Source of the DNA: Lentisphaerota bacterium
GTDB taxonomy: Bacteria; Verrucomicrobiota; Lentisphaeria; Victivallales; Victivallaceae
NCBI GenBank assembly: GCA_015061575.1
Contig: SUWF01000015.1
Coordinates: forward strand, 1 to 64,000
DNA: 64,000 nt
Direction of reading: 5' to 3'
Shown here one piece after another: positions 36,529-45,135 of the stretch. The stretch's first letter is position 1, and each line of letters starts with the position of its first letter. Both the position numbers and the translations under genes were made by a program. The notes under the pieces were generated by a model, which worked only from the letters and a program-made list of their open reading frames with translations, was not told where the DNA came from and did not search any database.

Positions 36529-37169
36529 TGCAGCGGCGGTTTTTTACTTTGGTTGAATTGATTGCTGCTATGGCCGTAATGGCCATGCTGGGGGCCGCCG
36601 GAGCGGCGGCATTGAGCGGTTTTCAGCGCAGTCACCACAAAGTGGTTGCGCTTTCGGAGCGTTTGGAGCGTAACCGCAAGTTGGATAAAGTCGCTGAATT
36701 AATGGGTGGCATGATACCGTTTTTCTGGATCGACGAAACCGACGAAGATGCGGAAAATTTAGTCTTTGACGGTCAGGAAAATGAGCTGTTTTTTACCGCC
36801 ATGCGCCTGCCCAACAGTGACGGCAGCGGGGCGTTCATGTTTATGAAGTTGTATGTGAATGACGATAACGAATTGGCTTGTGATTACAAAACGACTCCCT
36901 ATTTTCCGTGGCTGGAGGAAGAAGAGGATATTGCCGGAATAAAAACAGTTATTCTGGCCAAAGATGTGGAAGCTTTGACCATGACCTACGGCGATTATGA
37001 TGAAGATGGCGAAATCGAATGGCTGGAGCTGTGGGATCAGGATGATGATGAATATAAAAACCGTTTGCCGGCCGCCGTCGGTTTTACGGTGGAGTTTGCC
37101 GATGGCGAAAAAATATCTTATCTGCGGCGGACGGCCGGACTTTCGGCATACTCGGGGTTGGCATTATGA
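36525..37169 (+). CDS. gspJ: Minor pseudopilin GspJ-like
   Basis: A 214-residue protein with prepilin motif FTLVELIAAMAVMAMLGAAG; Phe precedes the cleavage site. The C-terminal region AAVGFTVEFADGEKISYLRRT matches GspJ-like ends. Two adjacent ATG codons (36525, 36528) overlap the gspI stop. The middle is rich in Asp and Glu. Confidence 0.78.
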   Translation: MMQRRFFTLVELIAAMAVMAMLGAAGAAALSGFQRSHHKVVALSERLERNRKLDKVAELMGGMIPFFWIDETDEDAENLVFDGQENELFFTAMRLPNSDGSGAFMFMKLYVNDDNELACDYKTTPYFPWLEEEEDIAGIKTVILAKDVEALTMTYGDYDEDGEIEWLELWDQDDDEYKNRLPAAVGFTVEFADGEKISYLRRTAGLSAYSGLAL

Positions 37170-38167
37170 GGATTTTTCGACTTCAGGAGCCTGAATCCGG
37201 CGTAGCGTTGATTTCGGTGCTGGTTTTGTTGAGTTCGGTCAGCTTGATGGTGCTGTCGATGGTGGCGTATTCGCAATTGGCCGGTTATGGTATCCGCAAT
37301 GATGCCAACGTGCTGCGTTCCCGCTATGTGGCCGAAGGCGCTATGAACCGGGTGATATGGACTTTGGCGGCCGATAATTATGTGTACAATACCGGCGATT
37401 TGAGCAACTTTGATTATGATGAATTTGAAGAAGAACGCTTTATCCCCGATGGCCGGCTCCGGGAAATGGATTATCACGGAATCAAGGTCAAATACCGGAT
37501 CGAAAATGGGGCCGGAGGTTTGTCGATCGATGGCAATGTGGATAATGCCTTGAATTATCTTACCCGGGTTCGCAGTGTCAATGAAGAAGATCTGAACGAA
37601 GCTTTGACCATTTTCCGCACCCGCTTTACCGACTATACTGACAGTAACGATACTGCCGGAGTCGATGGCATGGAAAGAACTGAATATGAAGAGTTGGATG
37701 CTGATACCCGATTGCCGCGCGATGCTGCACTGCAGTTCCGGGAAGAGTTATGGTTCATTCCGGATGGAGTAAAGTTTTTTCCGCCGGATTGCAACGGACG
37801 TTTGAGCTGGATCAATCCGCTGGGCATGGGCGGCAGCCGGCGGAACCGGCCGGATCTGCTGCAGGCCAATTATGCTTTGCTGACCAATTACGCTAATTTA
37901 AGTCATGAAGACGCTATGGAAACTTTGCGGATAATCAAAAGTTTCAAGAAAACTCCGGTGATTTTGTCTGAGGAGTTTGATCCGCTGCTGCTGGCGAGTT
38001 TGCGCAATTATTTTTCCATAACCAACTCCGGCTGCTACCGGGTCACGATCGAAAATGCCGCCGATGATAACGCTGCTTCGGTGCGGATGGATGCCACATT
38101 CAACGATCCGGGCATTGAAAGCAACAGCGATAAACAAATAACTTTTTATGATTGGTTGATTTATTAG
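37166..38167 (+). CDS. gspK: Minor pseudopilin GspK-like (tip)
   Basis: A 333-residue protein with N-terminal hydrophobic helix ESGVALISVLVLLSSVSLMVLS, without the +5 Glu, as is normal for GspK. Unlike the other pseudopilins here it keeps Gly before the helix. The large globular domain contains IDGNVDNALNYL, DYTDSNDTAGVDG and SWINPLG, in line with GspK alpha-domain and metal-binding loops. It is the last gene of the operon and starts on the gspJ stop (ATGA). Confidence 0.82.
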   Translation: MRIFRLQEPESGVALISVLVLLSSVSLMVLSMVAYSQLAGYGIRNDANVLRSRYVAEGAMNRVIWTLAADNYVYNTGDLSNFDYDEFEEERFIPDGRLREMDYHGIKVKYRIENGAGGLSIDGNVDNALNYLTRVRSVNEEDLNEALTIFRTRFTDYTDSNDTAGVDGMERTEYEELDADTRLPRDAALQFREELWFIPDGVKFFPPDCNGRLSWINPLGMGGSRRNRPDLLQANYALLTNYANLSHEDAMETLRIIKSFKKTPVILSEEFDPLLLASLRNYFSITNSGCYRVTIENAADDNAASVRMDATFNDPGIESNSDKQITFYDWLIY

Positions 38168-38168
38168 T

Positions 38169-38197
38169 TTGCATTTTTTTTATAGAAAGTGTATATT
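38169..38197 (+). promoter_or_regulatory. Promoter of the secreted protein gene at 38229
   Basis: TTGCAT (38169-38174) and TATATT (38192-38197) with a 17-base spacer, starting right after the gspK stop codon. Confidence 0.5.
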
Positions 38198-38228
38198 AGT
38201 CCAATTTAATTAACTATAGGAGTTGAGT

Positions 38229-38915
38229 ATGAAAAACAGTAAGTTTTGGCGTTATTCGCTGTTGAGTGCCGTATTGATCATTGGTTGCGCTGTCTGTGCT
38301 GATGATATTTTTGAGTGTGAGTTCAAACCGGGTAAATGGAACAAAGCTGATTTTATAGAGGTGAAAAGTTCCCGCTGGCCCAATATCAATGTTTTCCGGC
38401 AGGAAAAAGATCACATCGTCAATGTTTGTCCTGCTGATGCCACTCCGCAGGAAATGCTGGGCAAGCGGGCGGCGGAAACTTATGCGGCACTGCTCTGCAA
38501 AAAGCCGCTCAGCGGAAATTGCGAGATCAAGGCCGAAATGAGCTTTGACTACCGCATGGCTCCTTCGATTGTGATTGCCGAAAAACCGGGGACTGCGGCC
38601 AACGGTCATCCGGAATTCCGTACCCATTACGAAATCGTGCTGTTCGATCAGGGCATTAATGTCTGGCGGCACTGGTTTAAAGACGGCAAGCAGGTCTGGC
38701 GCAAAGTCGGCTATTTGAACGCCAGATTTTTGCCCAATGTGAAGTATGAAATGGAAGTGGATATTAAATTCACCGGCCGCGGCCCCGTCATGGAAGTATC
38801 AGTCGGCGACAAAAAATTCGGATTCATCGATGATTTGCTGCCCCGTGAATACTACGCCGGGATCATTGCCTGTGAAGGTATCAACCGGTTTTATGAATTT
38901 GAAATCGATAAATAA
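38229..38915 (+). CDS. Secreted protein, probable concanavalin-like fold, unknown function
   Basis: A 228-residue protein with a signal peptide (residues 1-24, ending near CAVCA-DD). The mature part is beta-rich, with WRHWFKDGKQVWRKVGYLNARF, EVDIKFTGRGPVMEVSVGDKKFGFIDD and YYAGIIACEGINRFYEFEI. This is the strand pattern of LamG/glucanase-like jelly-roll domains found in PVC-group glycan-degradation loci. AGGAG (38218-38222) selects the ATG at 38229. I do not recognise a named family. It may be a binding domain or a lyase/hydrolase. Confidence 0.75.
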   Translation: MKNSKFWRYSLLSAVLIIGCAVCADDIFECEFKPGKWNKADFIEVKSSRWPNINVFRQEKDHIVNVCPADATPQEMLGKRAAETYAALLCKKPLSGNCEIKAEMSFDYRMAPSIVIAEKPGTAANGHPEFRTHYEIVLFDQGINVWRHWFKDGKQVWRKVGYLNARFLPNVKYEMEVDIKFTGRGPVMEVSVGDKKFGFIDDLLPREYYAGIIACEGINRFYEFEIDK

Positions 38916-38958
38916 TCTCTGCTGCTGTTAATTTTGAATAAACCGAGGATGGTATAAA

Positions 38959-40239
38959 ATGAAAAAACAACTTTTTTGTGCGGCAGTAAGCATGGCTGCA
39001 ACTGCCGCTCTTTATGCAGCTCCGGAAATTACGATCAACAGTACCCCGGCGTTGCCGACTGCGAATTGTCTGAAAGAAAGCACCTTTGCTGCCGGCAAGC
39101 TCAACAGCTGGAATGTAGCTGCCGCCAATCGCGATTTGGTAGTCGCAGACAGCTCCGAAAGCAGCGATAAAAACTCTGCATCGCTCAAAATCACCGGCAA
39201 TGCCCAACGCAGCCCCAATGCTTATCACCGGGTGAACCCGGCAGTGCCTTTCAAGAAAGGTTCCCCCTATCTGCTGCGCTTCAGCAGTAAACGCAGCGGC
39301 GGCACTTCGGCCAAAAGCAGTGGCGGTACAGCTATGAGCATCTATGCTGTTGATGCCAAAAAAGATCGTTACTGTCCGGTGCCGGAACAGCCGCGTTTTG
39401 ACTACGATTGGACGTGGTTTGAACATGTGGACCAATTGCCGATCGATGCTAAAAAAGTTACGATTTATCTTTGCTACTACAATCAGAGCGGCAGCATCTG
39501 GTTCGATCAGCTGGAACTGAAAATCGGTACCGTTGATTTGGCGATCAGTGTCAAAGGCGGCGGTCTGCAGGAAGTGGTGGTGCGCAACTCTGTGATCGGC
39601 ACGGTGCTTAAAGAAAAGGTTTCCGGCAATGAGTTTGCCAAAACTATCACCGTTCCGGCGTTCGGCAGCTATGCTGTGGAAGTGCTTGACCGTACCGGCG
39701 AAACTACCAGCAAGCTTTATCCGGCCAATGAAGATGCCAATGTGGCAGCCGGCGAAAGTGTGATCCCGCTGACACCGGTCAAACGGGTGATCCTCAAGCC
39801 GGAAAGTTCCGATGCGTTTTCTTTTGCTTTACCGGCGTTGGCAGGGAAAAAAGTCTATTTGGAATTTAATGGCCGCATCCACAAAAAATCCGGTTTGGCC
39901 GGTTATACCAACTGTCTGAAAATCAAGGTGAACGGCAAAAATATCGGTGTGAATGAAGTCGTGAAGCCGGGTAAAGTGGTGGTTCTGGCCAACAAGCCCC
40001 AGCGCAAGGTGAATATCTGCAATTCGGTCGGGTATATACTTTTTTACCACAACAGCTTTATGGCGTTGCCGGAAAAAAATTCCTACTGTCCGATCAGTTT
40101 TGAAGACCGCAATCCCTTTGGCTTTAAGCTGGACATCACCAGACAGGTCGAAGAAGGACTCAACATGCTCAATCTGCAGAGCGTAACTTTGAAAAATATG
40201 GATATTTATCTGGAAGATCTGCGGGTGGTCATCGAATAA
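38959..40239 (+). CDS. Secreted protein with beta-sandwich modules, unknown function
   Basis: A 426-residue protein with a signal peptide (1-21, ending near LYAA-PE). Residues about 35-195 resemble a carbohydrate-binding jelly roll (LKESTFAAGKLNSW, FKKGSPYLLRFSSKRSGG, GSIWFDQLELKIG). The second half (about 270-426) has another beta-rich region ending EEGLNMLNLQSVTLKNMDIYLEDLRVVIE, like the sugar-binding domain of GH2 enzymes but without a catalytic domain. It follows the previous secreted protein by 43 bases and is ended by the terminator at 40281-40313. Confidence 0.75.
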   Translation: MKKQLFCAAVSMAATAALYAAPEITINSTPALPTANCLKESTFAAGKLNSWNVAAANRDLVVADSSESSDKNSASLKITGNAQRSPNAYHRVNPAVPFKKGSPYLLRFSSKRSGGTSAKSSGGTAMSIYAVDAKKDRYCPVPEQPRFDYDWTWFEHVDQLPIDAKKVTIYLCYYNQSGSIWFDQLELKIGTVDLAISVKGGGLQEVVVRNSVIGTVLKEKVSGNEFAKTITVPAFGSYAVEVLDRTGETTSKLYPANEDANVAAGESVIPLTPVKRVILKPESSDAFSFALPALAGKKVYLEFNGRIHKKSGLAGYTNCLKIKVNGKNIGVNEVVKPGKVVVLANKPQRKVNICNSVGYILFYHNSFMALPEKNSYCPISFEDRNPFGFKLDITRQVEEGLNMLNLQSVTLKNMDIYLEDLRVVIE

Positions 40240-40280
40240 TGCAGTTGGTATGATTGCTTGCAGTTATTAAGAATGTACAG

Positions 40281-40313
40281 CAGCGGAGTGGAGTTTTTTC
40301 ATTCCGCTGTTTT
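40281..40313 (+). terminator. Intrinsic terminator between the secreted protein and the ABC exporter
   Basis: CAGCGGAGTG (40281-40290) pairs over ten bases with CATTCCGCTG (40300-40309), one G-U pair, followed by TTTTATT. This argues that the ABC gene starts after it, at 40320 or 40335. Confidence 0.75.
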
Positions 40314-40319
40314 ATTGAT

Positions 40320-42089
40320 ATGAAAGTGTATGATATGAGCGAAGAAGTAAAAACGCATCCATCGTTATTCAGGCGGTTTGCCGCATATTACAAACCGTAT
40401 TGGGGGTTATTTGTGCTGGATATGGTTTGTGCAGTGATCGTATCAGCGGTGGATCTGGCATTTCCGCAACTGCTCAATGTCCTGAACCGGGGTGTTTTTC
40501 AAAAGTCCGCTGCTGAGATTGTGGAGATAATCGGCTGGATTGCAGCCGGTTTGGCTTTACTCTATGTTATCCGGCTCTTTGCCCAGTATTTCATCACCTG
40601 TTGGGGGCATATCATGGGAGCCAGGATGGAAACTGATATGCGGCAGGATATTTTTGTGCATTATCAACGTTTGAGTTTTTCTTATTTTGACCGCAATAAT
40701 ACCGGCGAGATGATGTCCCGGATCGTATCGGATCTTTTTGATATAACCGAATTGGCGCATCATGGGCCGGAAATCATATTGCTTTCGTCATTGAAGATCA
40801 TTGGCGCATTTATCATACTTTTTTCCATCAACGTGCGTTTGACCTTTATCCTGCTGGCGGTCACGCTGGTGATGGCATTATATTGCGTTTTTATGCGCAA
40901 GTACATGCGGCAGGTCTTTGCTGACAACCGCAAAAAAATCGCCGTGGTCAATTCGCAGATACAGGATTCTCTGGCCGGTATCCGGGTTGTGAAATCATTT
41001 GCCAACGAAGAAGTTGAGCAAGGTAAATTCAGCAATTGCAACCGGGCTTTTCTGGATTCCAAAATCGATAATTACAAACTTATGGGCCGTTTTCATGCCG
41101 GGAATTCCTTTTTTCAGGGCTTGCTTTATGTGGCAATACTGCTGTTTGGCGGCATTTTTATTGCCCGGGGAACGATCACGCCGGGCGAACTGGCGATCTA
41201 TGCGTTGTACATCGGTATATTTGTGCATCCGCTGGAAATGCTGGTAAACTTTACTGAACAGTTTCAGCGCGGCTGGTCCGGTTTCCGCCGCTTTGCTGAA
41301 GTGCTGGCTACTATGCCGGAAATCGTGGAAGCCAAAAACGCCTCCCGCCCGGAAAAACAAGCCGGATATATTGAATATAACAGTGTGGACTTTGCGTATG
41401 AAGCCGGAGTGGAAGTATTGAAAAATGTTTCATTTACGGTCGAACCCGGCTCAACGGTTGCTTTGGTCGGTCCTTCCGGCGGCGGCAAAAGCACCATCTG
41501 TGCGCTGCTGCCCAGATTTTATGATGTAAAGTCAGGCTGTGTTAAACTTGATGGTTTGGATGTGCGGCAGTGGCAGCTTAAAGCTTTGCGCAGTGCTATT
41601 GGCATTGTGCAGCAGGATCTTTATATGTTTTCCGGCACGGTCAGAGATAACATCATTTACGGCAAACCTGATGCCACCGAAGAGGAAATAACCGATGCGG
41701 CACGCCGGGCCAATATCCACGATTTTATCATGTCGCTGCCGCAAAAGTACGATACTCCGGTCGGCGAACGGGGGGTGCGGCTTTCCGGCGGTCAAAAGCA
41801 GCGTCTGGCTATTGCCCGGGTATTTTTGAAGAATCCTCCGGTGCTGATCCTGGATGAGGCAACCAGTGCGCTGGATAATGAAAGCGAACAGCATATCCAA
41901 TCTGCACTCAACGAGTTATCGCGCGGGCGCACAACTTTGATCATTGCGCACCGCTTGAGTACGATCCGTCATGCCGATAAGATCATTGCCGTAGAAAATG
42001 GCTGTATTGCTGAAGTCGGTACACATGAAGAACTTTTGCGGCGTGACGGCATCTACAGCAAATATCACCGTATGCAGTTCGGCAGCTGA
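40320..42089 (+). CDS. ABC exporter, fused permease and ATPase (MsbA-like)
   Basis: A 589-residue half-transporter that would act as a homodimer in the inner membrane. Six helices (about 20-325) precede an NBD with Walker A GPSGGGKST, Q-loop IVQQDLYMF, signature LSGGQKQR, Walker B VLILDEATSALD and the H-loop AHRLSTI. It belongs to the lipid/drug exporter type (MsbA, MDR). The long frame extends upstream through a terminator, so ATG 40320 or 40335 is the likely start; no strong Shine-Dalgarno marks either. The substrate is unknown. Confidence 0.9.
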   Translation: MKVYDMSEEVKTHPSLFRRFAAYYKPYWGLFVLDMVCAVIVSAVDLAFPQLLNVLNRGVFQKSAAEIVEIIGWIAAGLALLYVIRLFAQYFITCWGHIMGARMETDMRQDIFVHYQRLSFSYFDRNNTGEMMSRIVSDLFDITELAHHGPEIILLSSLKIIGAFIILFSINVRLTFILLAVTLVMALYCVFMRKYMRQVFADNRKKIAVVNSQIQDSLAGIRVVKSFANEEVEQGKFSNCNRAFLDSKIDNYKLMGRFHAGNSFFQGLLYVAILLFGGIFIARGTITPGELAIYALYIGIFVHPLEMLVNFTEQFQRGWSGFRRFAEVLATMPEIVEAKNASRPEKQAGYIEYNSVDFAYEAGVEVLKNVSFTVEPGSTVALVGPSGGGKSTICALLPRFYDVKSGCVKLDGLDVRQWQLKALRSAIGIVQQDLYMFSGTVRDNIIYGKPDATEEEITDAARRANIHDFIMSLPQKYDTPVGERGVRLSGGQKQRLAIARVFLKNPPVLILDEATSALDNESEQHIQSALNELSRGRTTLIIAHRLSTIRHADKIIAVENGCIAEVGTHEELLRRDGIYSKYHRMQFGS

Positions 42090-42112
42090 TAAAGCATCTG
42101 CACTGTATTGCA

Positions 42113-42148
42113 AAAAAAAATCCGGTCATGGGAACCGGATTTTTTTTA
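42113..42148. terminator. Bidirectional intrinsic terminator
   Basis: ATCCGGT (42120-42126) pairs with ACCGGAT (42134-42140) and is flanked by an A-run on the left and a T-run on the right. It serves both the ABC exporter (+) and the convergent dehydrogenase (-). Confidence 0.85.
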
Positions 42149-42166
42149 CATTTTTCTGCGCCAGGT

Positions 42167-43231
42167 TTACTTGGTGCGGCCTTTTAATTTGACCGGCTGA
42201 CCAGTGCGGGCAGCTTCGTAAATACTGCAGATAAGTTCCACCGCCCGGCGGCCTTCCAATCCGGAAAGCTTGACTTCTTTGGCGCCTTCGATGATCGCAT
42301 CGGCCAAATCTTCGATCTGCACCCGATGACCTTCGCTGGAGATCGCCATCGGATCCCCGGCTCCGCCCCCGGAGATGACTTCGCCGATACCGCAATTTTT
42401 GCGGATATCTTCATCGCCGGGTTCATCGTTGACGAACTGCCAGCGGATAATCTTGTTATCTTCCATAACTACGCTGCCCAAAGTACCGGATATTTCCACC
42501 CGGCGGGGGAAACCCGGAGCGCAGGACGTGGAGCCTTCGATCGTACCCAAAGCGCCGTTTTTGAACTTGACGATTGCCACTGCGTTATCTTCAACTTCGA
42601 TCCCGGTGTGCGAGAGCGTGCCGGTGATGGCGCTGACTTCTTCCACATCGCCATTAAGATAGAGCAGCAGGTCGATGGTGTGGATACTCTGATTCATCAG
42701 CGCACCGCCGCCATCCAGCGCCCAGGTACCGCGCCAGGTGGCAGAATCATAGTATTTTTGATCCCGGAACCATTTGCATTGGGCGCTGGCCAAAACGATT
42801 TTGCCGAAGCGGTTGGCTTCGATCGCCTGCTTGATCAAGCCGACATTTTTGACAAAACGCGATTGAAATACGCTCATAAGAATAACGCCGGTTTTCTGAC
42901 AGGCATCAATGATTTCATCAACTTTTCCGGTGGTGACATCCAGGGGTTTTTCGCACAGTATGTGTTTGCCGGCCAACGCCGCCGGCACTGCGACTTTGCC
43001 ATGGATGCCGGTCGGAGTGGCAATGGTGACAGCTTCCACTTCTTTATCAGCCAGAAAACTTTCAAAATCAGTGACTGCACGCACATTATATTTTTCAGCA
43101 AATTGCTGCGCCCGTTCGGTGATCTGGTCATAAACTGCTACCAGTTCTGCATTGCGTGAATTCTGCAGTGCTTGAGCGTGCATGGTTGCGATAGCCCCGG
43201 TTCCAATGATGCCAAATTTGACTTTTCTCAT
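42167..43231 (-). CDS. Gfo/Idh/MocA family NAD(P)-dependent dehydrogenase
   Basis: A 354-residue oxidoreductase. The Rossmann motif is FGIIGTGAIATMHAQ at the start. The Lys of CEKPLDVTTGKVDEI is the conserved EKP lysine, and WRGTWALDGGGALMNQSIHTIDLL supplies the catalytic Asp/His region. Such enzymes oxidise or epimerise sugars, inositols or sugar acids. GGAG seven bases before the ATG at 43231 decides the start. Two LacI-type operator sites lie upstream (43272-43283 and 43318-43329), so it is probably induced by a sugar. Confidence 0.92.
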   Translation of the reverse strand: MRKVKFGIIGTGAIATMHAQALQNSRNAELVAVYDQITERAQQFAEKYNVRAVTDFESFLADKEVEAVTIATPTGIHGKVAVPAALAGKHILCEKPLDVTTGKVDEIIDACQKTGVILMSVFQSRFVKNVGLIKQAIEANRFGKIVLASAQCKWFRDQKYYDSATWRGTWALDGGGALMNQSIHTIDLLLYLNGDVEEVSAITGTLSHTGIEVEDNAVAIVKFKNGALGTIEGSTSCAPGFPRRVEISGTLGSVVMEDNKIIRWQFVNDEPGDEDIRKNCGIGEVISGGGAGDPMAISSEGHRVQIEDLADAIIEGAKEVKLSGLEGRRAVELICSIYEAARTGQPVKLKGRTK

Positions 43232-43271
43232 ATAAAAACTCCACATTAAGCTATTGTTGCCTGTTGTGTGG

Positions 43272-43283
43272 TAACCCGTGTCA
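43272..43283 (-). promoter_or_regulatory. LacI-type operator, gene-proximal copy
   Basis: TAACCCGTGTCA on the plus strand carries the half-site GTCA and a central CG. It shares 13 bases (ACCCGTGTCAGCA) with the site 46 bases away and sits about 40 bases upstream of the dehydrogenase start. Confidence 0.45.
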
Positions 43284-43317
43284 GCAAGCTGATCAAAAAA
43301 AATGCCTTATTCACGGT

Positions 43318-43329
43318 TGACCCGTGTCA
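43318..43329 (-). promoter_or_regulatory. LacI-type operator, gene-distal copy
   Basis: TGACCCGTGTCA is an imperfect palindrome TGAC-n-CG-n-GTCA with central CG. Together with the copy at 43272-43283 it could support repression by looping or double occupancy. Confidence 0.5.
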
Positions 43330-43499
43330 GCATAGATCGCTTGCGCAACAGAACAACAAAATGTACTATAAAATCAACACTTCACTAAAGATACTGTATA
43401 TAGCGCAAAATTGCAAATCAATAACTCAATTTTTTTAAGATTTTTTCCAAAATAATGCCCCGAAAATAGCAATATTCATTCCGGCGCTCCGGCAATGGA

Positions 43500-43790
43500 T
43501 CAATTGAACAGGCTTGTCAGCAGCGAGGCGATGATAATAATAAAGATTATTCCGGCCAGCAATCCGGATATATGCAGCAGAAAAGTACAAAGTAAGACAA
43601 ACGCTGCGACCCCCAAAATGATCCCCGGCAGCAGCGAAAACATTGCCGCAGCTATTACGCCAATGATCAGCGCAGGCACGATTGCCAGCATGAGCATCCC
43701 AAAAGACAATGCACACTGAATGATCTTGAAAATTATATAGCCCAGCACCAGGGCGACCAGCAACATTACTATAGAACTTATAATAATCAT
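43500..43790 (-). CDS. Small, highly hydrophobic membrane protein
   Basis: A 96-residue protein made almost wholly of Ile, Leu, Val, Ala and Gly, with about three transmembrane helices and no charged domain. GAGG stands six bases before the ATG (43790), which supports real translation. No family is recognised. It lies between a minus-strand FAD oxidoreductase terminator and the dehydrogenase gene, so it probably has its own transcript. Confidence 0.6.
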   Translation of the reverse strand: MIIISSIVMLLVALVLGYIIFKIIQCALSFGMLMLAIVPALIIGVIAAAMFSLLPGIILGVAAFVLLCTFLLHISGLLAGIIFIIIIASLLTSLFN

Positions 43791-43858
43791 TTTTTACCTC
43801 CACTTTGCATAAGATAGCACTCCATACACCCCAATGCAAGCAGCAAATCCGGAAAGAT

Positions 43859-43902
43859 AAAAAAAATCCGGAACACCCACCTTATAATGCCGGGGTCCGG
43901 AT
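43859..43902 (-). terminator. Intrinsic terminator of the 45-50 kb catabolic operon
   Basis: On the minus strand ATCCGGA (43896-43902) pairs with TCCGGAT (43866-43872) and is followed by a run of U. It lies just behind the FAD oxidoreductase. Confidence 0.65.
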
Positions 43903-43918
43903 GGCTCGAACAAGGTTG

Positions 43919-45103
43919 TCAAACTGTAAGATTTACATCTTCAAAATGCAGCGGAATATTTTGTTTGCGCAGTTCCTGCTGCACATCCTGATACTTCAAA
44001 TCCCGGGTCGCACAATTCTTTTCCACTGCCAGCGCTGCGGCGATCCCGGCGGCTTCTCCAGTCATGGCGGCGGTGGGGATGACCCGATAAACTTCCCAGG
44101 CATCATTGATCGCTCCCATGCAGCGCCCGGCGGTGTAAACTCCATCCAGCGACTCCGGAACCAATGCCCGGAAAGGCGTTTCCCAAACCGGACCGGCCAA
44201 CCGCCAATCACCGGTCATGCCTATGGAATCTTCAAAGCTGCAGTTCACATCTTTATCGTCCAGCATGAATTGGCACTGGGCAGCGGCGATCTTGCGGAAT
44301 TGCGGCATTGCCGGCAGATGCAGCGGATAGTGCTGAAAACGGTCACTGCTCTGATAACTCTGGCGATAAAATTCCCGTAATTTTTTATAGCATTCTTGCG
44401 TGTAGTAACTTACTGCTTTGCCGTCAGTTCCGCTCATCGGAGCAATATCGCTGCGGTTGAACCTGAATGTTTTGATATGCACATTGCCGGTAAATAAATA
44501 CGGTGATTCAGCAGCTTGGGGGGTATTTTCTATCAGCCACATCGACAGAGAGTTGCTGTCGCTTTGAACTGCACCGCCGGATCGGCGTACAACAATAGCT
44601 TCTCCGCTGGCATCGACGAAACAACCGGCAGTTATCCGGCCGCGCCCGGAGGTGTTTTCCACTTCCAGAGCGGTTACCCGGTCACTGGATTTGAGCACAT
44701 CGCACACCCGGGTATCCAGCCACAGATCGATTCCTGCTTCCACGAGCATTTCATCCAGCGAGAGCGTGAATCCGGCGGGCGAAAATTGCACCCGATAGCG
44801 TTCGGTGTAGTGCTTATTTTCGCCCTGATTGTGTCCGCCCCACTTTTGCGGCAGATCGAACGGGCTGAATTCCATGCTGCGTTTGAGCATTTCTTCGGAT
44901 ATACCAAAAATCACTTGAGTATCTTTGCCGTCGCAAAGCGGCAAATATATGTAGATCAAGCCGGATGTGGCCAACCCGCCGATGAGGGTTTGTTTTTCCA
45001 GCAAAGCGACTTTTTTGCCGCGTCTTGCTGCGGCGACCGCAGCGGCGATACCGGCCACCCCGGCACCCGTAACAGCCACATCATAGTGGCATTGGTAATC
45101 CAT
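43919..45103 (-). CDS. FAD-dependent oxidoreductase (FAD_oxidored family)
   Basis: A 394-residue flavoprotein. The dinucleotide motif VTGAGVAGIAAAVAAARRG is at the N-terminus. LLEKQTLIGGLATSGLIY is the signature of the FAD_oxidored (PF12831) group, which is common in PVC-bacterial glycan-degradation loci. VDASGEAIVVRRSGG and GVYTAGRCMGAINDAWEVYRVIPTAAMTGEAAG complete the fold. The substrate is unknown; oxidation of a released sugar or alcohol group is plausible. GGAG seven bases upstream fixes ATG 45103. It is the last gene of the minus-strand operon. Confidence 0.88.
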   Translation of the reverse strand: MDYQCHYDVAVTGAGVAGIAAAVAAARRGKKVALLEKQTLIGGLATSGLIYIYLPLCDGKDTQVIFGISEEMLKRSMEFSPFDLPQKWGGHNQGENKHYTERYRVQFSPAGFTLSLDEMLVEAGIDLWLDTRVCDVLKSSDRVTALEVENTSGRGRITAGCFVDASGEAIVVRRSGGAVQSDSNSLSMWLIENTPQAAESPYLFTGNVHIKTFRFNRSDIAPMSGTDGKAVSYYTQECYKKLREFYRQSYQSSDRFQHYPLHLPAMPQFRKIAAAQCQFMLDDKDVNCSFEDSIGMTGDWRLAGPVWETPFRALVPESLDGVYTAGRCMGAINDAWEVYRVIPTAAMTGEAAGIAAALAVEKNCATRDLKYQDVQQELRKQNIPLHFEDVNLTV

Positions 45104-45135
45104 GATCAATCTCCAATATTTGTATGCAGACTACT

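Larger units (their letters stand above)
43232..43499. other. Regulatory gap upstream of the dehydrogenase
   Basis: This 268-base gap separates two minus-strand genes. It contains the two repeated operator sites described separately. No additional gene is visible, and no clear terminator for the small membrane protein gene upstream. Confidence 0.45.

Noticed and set aside
40254-40319. Longer start of the ABC exporter at 40254
   Set aside because: The extra 22 codons run through a perfect intrinsic terminator stem at 40281-40309 and add no conserved residues.
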